DNA from: Anaerolineae bacterium
GTDB lineage: Bacteria; Chloroflexota; Anaerolineae; Promineifilales; Promineifilaceae
Assembly (NCBI GenBank): GCA_028284105.1
Contig: JANQSK010000617.1
Coordinates: 1 to 6,555, forward strand
DNA length: 6,555 nt
Direction of reading: 5' to 3'
In this document: in pieces, positions 1 to 5,009 of the stretch
Layout of the letters: every line of letters starts with the position of its first letter
How positions within the stretch are numbered: the first letter of the stretch is position 1
Position numbers and translations under genes: made by a program
The notes under the pieces: generated by a model
What the model was told of the DNA's origin: nothing
Seen by the model: the letters and a program-made list of their open reading frames with translations, nothing else
The model's database searches: none

Positions 1-446
1 AGGGATTGCACCAGCGATTGGGAAAAGAGGTTGCCGATGGTGTCCGTGTCATTGACCAGCCGGCTCATGAGATCACCAGCCTCATGTTCAAAGTAATAGT
101 TGAGGGAGAGCTTCTGCAAATGACTAAAGATGCCACCGCGTAGCTTAAGCAAAATGCGCTGAGCAAGCGTGCCCATAAAACGAATTTGCCCCACAAAGCC
201 AAACCAGCTCAACACATAAACGCCAAGCAATGTGAGCATAGTGCGTGACAAGCCGCTGAGATCGCCTATGGCGATGTATTGATCGATGGCTTGCCCAATA
301 AGCGTGGGACCATATGCTTGCCCCAGTGTGTACAGAACGAGCATGCCAAGTGTGCCTAATAGCAGCGGTGTTTCACCCTGCATGTAGGTCAAAAGTCGGC
401 GCAATATTTGCCAATCAGATTGAGTGTGTCCTGTTTTTTCTTCCAT
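1..446 (-). CDS. ABC exporter half-transporter, second subunit of a heterodimeric pair (partial, N-terminal part)
   Basis: The first 148 residues of an ABC exporter half-transporter are visible; the gene continues past the window edge, so its ATPase domain is not seen. Two membrane segments lie at about residues 27-46 and 66-88. They are followed by the family's typical stretch after TM2: an R-rich helix (97-113), an aromatic turn YYF (117-119), and GDLMSRLVNDTDTI at 124-137, matching the conserved 'G-[DE]-[LI]-x-[ST]-R-[LVT]-x-[NS]-D' region. The start ATG (446-444) overlaps the TAA of the upstream ABC gene by one base (TAATG). No clear Shine-Dalgarno precedes it, so translation is probably coupled to the upstream gene. 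By family precedent (LmrCD, BmrCD, TM287/288 type pairs) it should form an inner-membrane heterodimer with that product and supply the catalytically competent Walker B site, but this cannot be checked here. Substrate unknown (drug, lipid or peptide export are all possible). Confidence 0.93.
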   Translation of the reverse strand, partial: MEEKTGHTQSDWQILRRLLTYMQGETPLLLGTLGMLVLYTLGQAYGPTLIGQAIDQYIAIGDLSGLSRTMLTLLGVYVLSWFGFVGQIRFMGTLAQRILLKLRGGIFSHLQKLSLNYYFEHEAGDLMSRLVNDTDTIGNLFSQSLVQS

Positions 447-2173
447 TATTGTTCCAGTTGTGAATGCACGATATCTGCATAATAAGGCGAGCTTTGTAAA
501 AGTTCTTCATGTGTGCCTTGGGCAATAATACGGCCGTTATCAATGACCAAAATCAAGGTCGCTTCTCGAACGGTAGAGATGCGCTGCGCAATAATAAAGG
601 CTGTTAGTGAGGTGAGATACGGCCGTAATGCTTGCCGTATCTTGACCTCCGTTTCTGCATCAACCGCACTCATCGAATCATCAAAGATGAGCATGCTGGG
701 CTGGACTAATAGCGTGCGGGCAATCGCTACTCTCTGTCGCTGGCCACCGCTTAAGGAAGACCCACCCTCTCCAACATCCGTGTCGTACTGGTCAGGGAGC
801 GTCATAATGAAATCATGAGCCTGCGCAATTTTGGCGGCTTCTTCGACAGCCTCCTGTGAGGCGTCTGGTTTGCCGTATCGAATATTGTCTCGAATCGTGC
901 CTTTCATCAGCTGAACATTTTGCAGACAAATACCAATCTCATGCCGAAGTGAGTCCAAATCAAATTGACGCACATCGACCCCATCGATGGTAATGCTCCC
1001 TTCGGTGACGTCATAAAAACGGGGGAGCAGATTTACAATCGAGCTTTTACCGCTACCGGTTGGTCCTAGCAGTGCAATTGTGTCGCCAGGCTTGGCCTCA
1101 AAGCTGATGTCATAAAGGGTGCCTTGGGCTTTATCGGGATAATGGAAATGCACATCATTAAAGTGGACGTGGCCACGACTATTTTCTGTAAGATGCACGG
1201 GATTTGCAGGGGCTGCGATTTCATCAACAGCGTCCAGGACTTCAAAGATGCGTGCGCCTGAGGCTTGGGCGCGCGCTAGCTGCTGTGAAATAAAGCCCAG
1301 CTGGAAAATAGGCTGAACTAAAAAGGTGAGGTAGCTATTAAACGCCACTAGCGTCCCGATAGACAACGCTTCTTGAACAACCCGTGTACCGCCAAACCAA
1401 ATGACGATCAGAGTCGCAATGTTGGCAAGGAAAAAGACGGTAGGGAAGCCGGTTGAAAAGACTTTGAGCACGTTGATATTTTCGTTATAGAGAACTTGGT
1501 TTTGAGCGTTATATTTTCCCAACTCGCGAGATTCGGCCGTGAACCCTTTGATGACGCGAACCCCTTCAATATTCTCTTGGAGGACATTGTTGAGCAGACC
1601 GAGATTCTTCTGGACGCGCCCAAAGAGTGGTCCCATCTGCCCAAAAATATAGGCGAAGATGCCGATGATGACTGGGATAACTGAAACGGCCGCTAATGCC
1701 AATCGCCAATCAGTTACAAATAGAATGACCGCGCTACCAATAAATGTGATCAAGGCGGAGATGAGCTGGAGGATGCCCTGTGCAAAAAAGGTGCGCACCC
1801 CTTCTACATCAGAGGTGGTGCGGGTCATGAGCTGGCCCACATTGTGGCTATCATGGTATGAAAATGATAGATTTTCAAGTTTGGTGAAAACTTGATTTCG
1901 TAAATCGTAGGCCACACCCTGTGATGACTTTTCAGCCCAATAGGCGTTGGTGTAGTTGAATACGCCGCGAATGATAGCCACGACGAGCAAGCCCACTGTC
2001 GCAGTGACGATACCGTTCCAATCTTGGGCTTCGATGCCATCGTCAATGAGCTGTTGAATAAGCTGGGGGGTGTAGAGGTTAACGGCCGTTACCATCAACA
2101 TCGATACAAAGGCCCCTATCGCCAACCCTAAATAAGGTCTCATATAGGTCAGGCCACGTTGAATCACCTGCAT
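446..2173 (-). CDS. ABC exporter half-transporter (TMD-NBD) with degenerate ATPase site
   Basis: This 575-residue protein is a complete membrane-spanning half-transporter of normal length that couples ATP hydrolysis to export. Six membrane segments lie at about 14-33, 54-75, 132-153, 155-177, 243-262 and 272-292. The nucleotide-binding domain occupies about 335-570: A-loop Tyr345, Walker A GPTGSGKS 370-377, Q-loop Gln418, signature LSGGQ 474-478, Walker B MLIFDD 494-499, D-loop SAVD 502-505. Two catalytic positions deviate: Asp499 stands where the catalytic Glu is expected, and Gln530 (IIAQRIST) where the H-loop His is expected. This matches the degenerate member of heterodimeric exporters such as LmrC, BmrC and TM287. 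Its intact LSGGQ would complete the working site on the partner encoded immediately downstream (1-nt overlap). The start is the first ATG. GAGGAG lies 12 nt upstream, a rather long spacing, and the N-terminus aligns sensibly with that of the partner. A weak promoter-like pair (TTGCGA, 16 nt, TAAATT) lies in the upstream spacer but is not convincing. Confidence 0.96.
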   Translation of the reverse strand: MQVIQRGLTYMRPYLGLAIGAFVSMLMVTAVNLYTPQLIQQLIDDGIEAQDWNGIVTATVGLLVVAIIRGVFNYTNAYWAEKSSQGVAYDLRNQVFTKLENLSFSYHDSHNVGQLMTRTTSDVEGVRTFFAQGILQLISALITFIGSAVILFVTDWRLALAAVSVIPVIIGIFAYIFGQMGPLFGRVQKNLGLLNNVLQENIEGVRVIKGFTAESRELGKYNAQNQVLYNENINVLKVFSTGFPTVFFLANIATLIVIWFGGTRVVQEALSIGTLVAFNSYLTFLVQPIFQLGFISQQLARAQASGARIFEVLDAVDEIAAPANPVHLTENSRGHVHFNDVHFHYPDKAQGTLYDISFEAKPGDTIALLGPTGSGKSSIVNLLPRFYDVTEGSITIDGVDVRQFDLDSLRHEIGICLQNVQLMKGTIRDNIRYGKPDASQEAVEEAAKIAQAHDFIMTLPDQYDTDVGEGGSSLSGGQRQRVAIARTLLVQPSMLIFDDSMSAVDAETEVKIRQALRPYLTSLTAFIIAQRISTVREATLILVIDNGRIIAQGTHEELLQSSPYYADIVHSQLEQ

Positions 2174-2201
2174 AGGCTCTGTTTTCTCCTCGGTCTTTAT
2201 T

Positions 2202-2216
2202 GCAAAGAAAGTTTGC
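2202..2216. repeat. Short inverted repeat in the leader of the ABC operon
   Basis: GCAAA and TTTGC arms of 5 bp flank a 5-nt loop, about 30 nt upstream of the ABC start and just before its GAGGAG site. The stem is short and could be chance; a small leader hairpin or operator is possible. Confidence 0.2.
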
Positions 2217-2250
2217 GGATTAAATTTACCTGAGGGAACGCGATTCGCAA

Positions 2251-2316
2251 ACGGCCGTATTTATTCAATTGATAAACTATTAATGGGAAACGGCCGTTTC
2301 TGTGTGAAACGGCCGT
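2251..2316. repeat. Cluster of three ACGGCCGT palindromes in the rhomboid-ABC spacer
   Basis: Exact ACGGCCGT octamers occur at 2251-2258, 2290-2297 and 2309-2316, three in 66 bp. Eight more exact copies lie elsewhere in the window: 530, 619, 2082, 3307, 3730, 4881, 5123 and 5462 (start positions). The core CGGCCG occurs three further times in other contexts (1534, 1687, 2410). Chance expectation for an octamer in 6.5 kb is about 0.1. Confidence 0.85.
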
Positions 2317-2317
2317 T
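2289..2317 (-). terminator. Palindrome-built hairpin downstream of the rhomboid gene, possible terminator
   Basis: Two copies of AACGGCCGTTTC / GAAACGGCCGTT sit 5 nt apart and form a perfect 12-bp stem (2289-2300 with 2306-2317) around the loop TGTGT. The hairpin starts 15 nt after the rhomboid stop codon on the minus strand, the usual place for a terminator. The following minus-strand sequence is TTTCCCATTAATAG, only a weak U-tract, so termination may be partial, leaving the ABC genes able to receive read-through. Each arm is itself the genome-type palindrome ACGGCCGT, so the hairpin may be a by-product of that repeat. Confidence 0.45.
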
Positions 2318-2332
2318 ATGATTTGAGGGGAG

Positions 2333-2971
2333 TTACTCTTCGTAAGAGCGAATCACAATTTGATCTTCAACGGGGAGGGTGGGTTCTGGTTTTTGGCCTA
2401 AAAAGTAAGCGGCCGTTCCACCTCCGATAAAGCCAAAGAGATGGGATTGCCAAGAGATGCCGTCATTGCGTGGGAAGACACCAAAGATCATCCCCCCATA
2501 TAAAAAGATCACAATCACAGCGAGGGCAAACGCTTGTAAACTGCGTTCAAAATAGGCGATGGCAAGCAAAAATCCAAAGTAGCCAAACACCAACCCACTA
2601 GCCCCAATGTGAACGGAAGCTCGTGGGGCAATAAGCCAAGTCCCTGCTCCAGCTACCAGAATGGTGATGAATGAAATCATGACAAAGTTAGGCAGTTTGC
2701 GGGTGCTTAAGATAAACCAACCTAACACAAGCAGAGGAATCGTATTCGACATTAAATGCCCAAAACCCCCGTGCAAAAATGGGGCGAATAAAATACCGAA
2801 CAAACCTTCTATCGAACGGGGGCGTACGCCAAAACCATCAAGCCCTCCTTTGAAGAAGAGCCAATCAACGGCCTCTAAGGTCCAGAGAAGGGCAATAAAT
2901 CCGCCTAATACAATGAGCTGGGTACGGGCGCTTTCTTTAATCCGTTGCCAATAGGTTGAGTTTTCTAGCAT
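2333..2971 (-). CDS. Rhomboid family intramembrane serine protease
   Basis: This 212-residue polytopic membrane protein has the rhomboid core: HGGFGHLMSN with His67, His72 and Asn76 (the HxxxHLxxN element of TM2), the nucleophile motif GASG with Ser125, and the partner histidine His177 in SHLFGFIGG. Both residues of the catalytic Ser-His dyad are therefore present, so it should be active, cleaving transmembrane substrates within the bilayer. An extra hydrophobic segment (about 18-38) precedes the core, and the C-terminus is a short charged tail. Substrate unknown. An in-frame ATG at 2998 would add nine residues, but it has no Shine-Dalgarno and lies inside a tandem heptanucleotide repeat. The ATG at 2971 has AAGAGG five bases upstream, so I chose it. 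It is transcribed divergently from moeA and towards the ABC genes, with a 159-bp spacer and hairpin between, so joint transcription is possible but unproven. A GCGGCCGT palindrome variant lies near its 3' end (2409-2416). Confidence 0.93.
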   Translation of the reverse strand: MLENSTYWQRIKESARTQLIVLGGFIALLWTLEAVDWLFFKGGLDGFGVRPRSIEGLFGILFAPFLHGGFGHLMSNTIPLLVLGWFILSTRKLPNFVMISFITILVAGAGTWLIAPRASVHIGASGLVFGYFGFLLAIAYFERSLQAFALAVIVIFLYGGMIFGVFPRNDGISWQSHLFGFIGGGTAAYFLGQKPEPTLPVEDQIVIRSYEE

Positions 2972-2976
2972 AGTTG

Positions 2977-2982
2977 CCTCTT
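2977..2982 (-). promoter_or_regulatory. Ribosome binding site that sets the rhomboid start
   Basis: AAGAGG on the minus strand lies 5 nt before the ATG at 2971. The alternative ATG at 2998 has no such site, so this supports the shorter protein. Confidence 0.65.
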
Positions 2983-2983
2983 G

Positions 2984-3011
2984 TTGGTAATTGGTCATTA
3001 GTCATTATGTG
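2984..3011. repeat. Degenerate heptanucleotide tandem repeat (TTRGTMA type)
   Basis: Consecutive heptamers TTGGTAA, TTGGTCA and TTAGTCA, then a diverged TTATGTG, run head to tail. A further direct repeat ATTATGT...ATTATGT (3004-3010, 3013-3019) overlaps the end. It resembles the short tandemly repeated heptanucleotides described in cyanobacteria. It sits in the 5' untranslated DNA of the rhomboid gene. Confidence 0.5.
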
Positions 3012-3088
3012 TATTATGTCAGAGCCTACACTGAGCCATTTCGAATGCTATCTTCTAGGGCTCGCTTCTAACGGAACACAGTTCATCG

Positions 3089-3109
3089 ATCCCTAATCCC
3101 CGATCCCCA
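3089..3109. repeat. Heptanucleotide tandem repeat (ATCCCYN, three copies)
   Basis: Three perfect-register heptamers, ATCCCTA, ATCCCCG and ATCCCCA, lie in the moeA-rhomboid divergent spacer. The invariant core is ATCCC. The consensus differs from the heptamer at 2984-3011 in the same spacer, so two unrelated heptad arrays coexist within 130 bp. Confidence 0.55.
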
Positions 3110-3177
3110 AAAATAAAGATACAATACTAAAAATACGTCGTTGTGATACGCATACTTAATTGTACGCAGTAGAGGTT

Positions 3178-3183
3178 AAAAGG
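3178..3183 (+). promoter_or_regulatory. Ribosome binding site that sets the moeA start
   Basis: AAAAGG lies 6 nt before the ATG at 3190. A longer reading from TTG at 3160 is open but has no Shine-Dalgarno. A second purine run, AGAGG at 3171-3175, is 14 nt away, too far for the ATG. Confidence 0.5.
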
Positions 3184-3189
3184 TTGCCC

Positions 3190-4437
3190 ATGCCTGAATT
3201 CTTTAATGTTTTACCGCCAGATGAAGCGCGTCAGCTTTTATTATCCAAACTTTCAAAAACGTTACCTAGCGAATCTGTCGCTAGCGAAGAGGCATTGGGA
3301 CGTATTACGGCCGTTTCCATTCAATCTCCTCAAGCGCTACCTGCTTTTCGACGTAGCACCATGGATGGGTTTGCGGTGCGTGCCAAAGATACCTTTGGCG
3401 CATCAGAAAGTCTGCCTGCCTTTTTGCAGGTCGTCGGTGAGGTGCCGATGGGACAAGCGGCTAATGTCTCAATTGACACGGGGCAAGCTGCAATTGTGCA
3501 TACAGGTGGCATGATTCCTGACTCTGCGGATGCGGTCGTACAAATTGAACATACCCAAACAGTTGGGGGTGAAACTGCCGTTCCCTACGAAATTGAAATA
3601 TTGAAAGCGGTCGCCGTTGGACAGAATGTGCTTCAAGTTGGGGAGGATGTGGCTCAAACAGATGAGGTTTTGCCAGCTGGACATCTTATCCGACCTCAGG
3701 ATATTGGGGGGCTTTTGGCATTGGGGATAACGGCCGTTACCGTTTCACAAAAGCCACGCGTCGGCATCTTAGCAACGGGGGATGAGGTCATTCCGCCAGA
3801 GCAAATGACCGGCCCTGGTCAAATTCGGGATATCAACAGCTACACCGTGGCAGGATTGGTGCGTCAAGCGGGAGGCATTCCTGTGTTGGGTGGCATTATT
3901 CAAGATGATTTTAATGCCCTACAACAAGCAGCTGCCGCACTGCTCACCCAAACAGATATGCTGGTGATGTCTGCCGGCTCGTCTGTTAGCGTGCGCGATA
4001 TGACGGTAGAAGTGATCGAAGGGCTTGGCAAGCCAGGTGTGTTGCTTCATGGCGTTGCGACCCGCCCAGGCAAACCAACAATAGTGGGCGTGATAGACAA
4101 CAAACCCGTGATTGGCCTTCCAGGCAATCCAGTGTCTGCCATGGTGCAATTTGACATGTTTGGCACACCCGCCATTTATCAACTGCAGGGCATCAACCAA
4201 ATGCCGCAACGGGGGCGTGCCTGGGCTCGGCTAACCCAAAACATTGCCAGTGAAAGTGGTCGGGAAGATTATGTGCCTGCCCGTTTAGAAGAAGGGGTTG
4301 ACGGACTAATGGCCACGCCTGTTTTTGGTAAAAGCAATTTGATTTATACGCTCGTCAATGCGGATGGGTTAATCAAAGTGCCGCTCAACAAGGGTGGACT
4401 TTACGCCAATGACCTTGTAGAAGTGCGTCTGTTCTAA
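3190..4437 (+). CDS. moeA: Molybdopterin molybdenumtransferase (MoeA family)
   Basis: This 415-residue cytoplasmic enzyme inserts molybdate into adenylylated molybdopterin, the last common step of molybdenum cofactor synthesis. Length and domain order fit MoeA. The N-terminal region has STMDGFAVRA at 56-65 (Asp59 in the conserved MDG) and HTGGMIP at 104-110. The MogA-like domain III has LATGDEV 194-200, a DD pair at 239-240, SAGSSVSVRD 261-270, RPGKP 292-296 and GLPGNPVSA 309-317. The C-terminal beta domain runs from about 336. The loop usually written SGGxSxG is SAGSSVS here, with the following Asp270 kept; similar variants occur in some MoeA branches, so I expect it to be active. The ATG at 3190 is chosen over an in-frame TTG at 3160 because of AAAAGG 6 nt upstream. 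No other cofactor gene is adjacent, so moeA stands alone here. Two ACGGCCGT palindromes (3307, 3730) lie in frame, both reading Thr-Ala-Val. Confidence 0.95.
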   Translation: MPEFFNVLPPDEARQLLLSKLSKTLPSESVASEEALGRITAVSIQSPQALPAFRRSTMDGFAVRAKDTFGASESLPAFLQVVGEVPMGQAANVSIDTGQAAIVHTGGMIPDSADAVVQIEHTQTVGGETAVPYEIEILKAVAVGQNVLQVGEDVAQTDEVLPAGHLIRPQDIGGLLALGITAVTVSQKPRVGILATGDEVIPPEQMTGPGQIRDINSYTVAGLVRQAGGIPVLGGIIQDDFNALQQAAAALLTQTDMLVMSAGSSVSVRDMTVEVIEGLGKPGVLLHGVATRPGKPTIVGVIDNKPVIGLPGNPVSAMVQFDMFGTPAIYQLQGINQMPQRGRAWARLTQNIASESGREDYVPARLEEGVDGLMATPVFGKSNLIYTLVNADGLIKVPLNKGGLYANDLVEVRLF

Positions 4438-4458
4438 CCTCAAACTCCCTATTAAACG

Positions 4459-4510
4459 GTCACTCCAGCGAAGGCGGGAGTCCATGGATGCCCATCTACA
4501 CGGGCATGAC
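4459..4510. repeat. GTCA...TGAC double-hairpin dispersed repeat
   Basis: This 52-bp element lies 21 nt after the moeA stop. Its outer ends are GTCA and TGAC. Inside is one hairpin with ACTCC (4462-4466) pairing GGAGT (4477-4481) plus an inner GC/GC pair, then TCCATGG, then a second hairpin with ATGCCC (4488-4493) pairing GGGCAT (4502-4507). The layout and wording match the 'GTCATTCC...GGAATCCATGGATGCCC...GGGCATGAC' type of short palindromic repeat that I recall from many bacterial intergenic regions. It could act as a weak terminator or mRNA stabiliser for moeA. No U-tract follows. Confidence 0.6.
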
Positions 4511-4613
4511 AAGCTAAAGGGGATGTTTTTATCAAAATATCGACTCCGCACCATGGTTTGACAGTCATTCATCATGCTCAGCCTTTGATCATTCACTATT
4601 GAGAGAGAACAAA

Positions 4614-4925
4614 ATGAAGCTAAATAAACTGACTCAACAATTTGAGCAAATCTCATCAATTTATGCAGACAAATTTGATATTAATCGAGATGATGAATGG
4701 TTTCTCTTGAAGCTGTCTGAAGAGCTTGGCGAACTAACGCAGGCGTATCTCAAAATGAAAAAGCAAACGCGCGTTGACGACATACCAGATAGACAGTTGA
4801 CGCACCAGTTTGAAGATGAGGTGGCTGATGTGTTGGGTCAATTGCTGCTGTTGGCAAACCATTTTGAGGTGGATTTAGAAACGGCCGTTCAGCGGAAATG
4901 GCTCTGCTGGCTGCCAGAAAAGTAA
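4614..4925 (+). CDS. MazG-like nucleotide pyrophosphohydrolase
   Basis: This 103-residue single-domain all-alpha protein carries the MazG motif: EExxE at Glu36, Glu37 and Glu40, then, 28 residues on, ExxD at Glu69 and Asp72. These acidic residues bind the metal ions used to hydrolyse NTPs to NMP and pyrophosphate. Family members act on canonical or damaged nucleotides, or on phosphoribosyl-ATP (the HisE relative); the substrate cannot be told from sequence. It is short and single-domain, unlike the two-domain E. coli MazG. ATG 4614 is preferred over an in-frame TTG at 4599; a weak purine-rich GAGAG at 4603-4607 lies 6 nt upstream. An in-frame ACGGCCGT at 4881 encodes Thr-Ala-Val in the last helix. 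It shares direction with moeA and the SDR gene but is spaced 176 bp and 84 bp from them. Confidence 0.88.
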   Translation: MKLNKLTQQFEQISSIYADKFDINRDDEWFLLKLSEELGELTQAYLKMKKQTRVDDIPDRQLTHQFEDEVADVLGQLLLLANHFEVDLETAVQRKWLCWLPEK

Positions 4926-4946
4926 AGCGAGCATTTAAAATATCAG

Positions 4947-4975
4947 CTTGTGTCTTGATTCAAATTTGATACAAG
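4947..4975. repeat. Imperfect inverted repeat between the MazG-like and SDR genes
   Basis: CTTGTGTC (4947-4954) pairs with GATACAAG (4968-4975), 8 bp with one G-T pair. The loop side contains a 10-bp AT-rich palindrome, TCAAATTTGA (4960-4969). It lies 22 nt after the MazG-like stop and 34 nt before the SDR ATG. It could be an operator for the SDR gene or a weak terminator without a U-tract; no regulator is apparent nearby. Confidence 0.3.
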
Positions 4976-5009
4976 GTGCAAATTCCTAAAAACCATTCAA
5001 GGAGAACCC

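Noticed and set aside
513..1895. Plus-strand open frames opposite the ABC gene (513-818, 1496-1684, 1659-1895)
   Set aside because: They are antisense shadows of a clear ABC transporter gene, with no recognisable domains and no ribosome binding site evidence.
2972..2998. Nine-residue N-terminal extension of the rhomboid protein from ATG 2998
   Set aside because: No Shine-Dalgarno, and the extension is encoded largely by the heptanucleotide repeat; ATG 2971 has AAGAGG at 5 nt.
2984..3109. Possible CRISPR-like array from the repeated short words
   Set aside because: The units are contiguous heptamers without spacers, far too short for CRISPR repeats.
3120..3125. TACAAT as a -10 box for moeA
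   Set aside because: The hexamer is good, but the region 16-18 nt upstream is the C-rich heptamer repeat with no -35 resemblance.
3160..3189. Ten-residue N-terminal extension of MoeA from a TTG start
   Set aside because: No Shine-Dalgarno before TTG 3160, whereas ATG 3190 has AAAAGG at 6 nt and gives a normal MoeA N-terminus.
4558..4563. Perfect TTGACA as a -35 box before the MazG-like gene
   Set aside because: No acceptable -10 hexamer occurs at 16-18 nt; the nearest AT-rich hexamer, TTTGAT, is 20 nt away.
4599..4613. Five-residue extension of the MazG-like protein from a TTG start
   Set aside because: The TTG at 4599 overlaps the purine-rich stretch that serves as ribosome binding site for ATG 4614.
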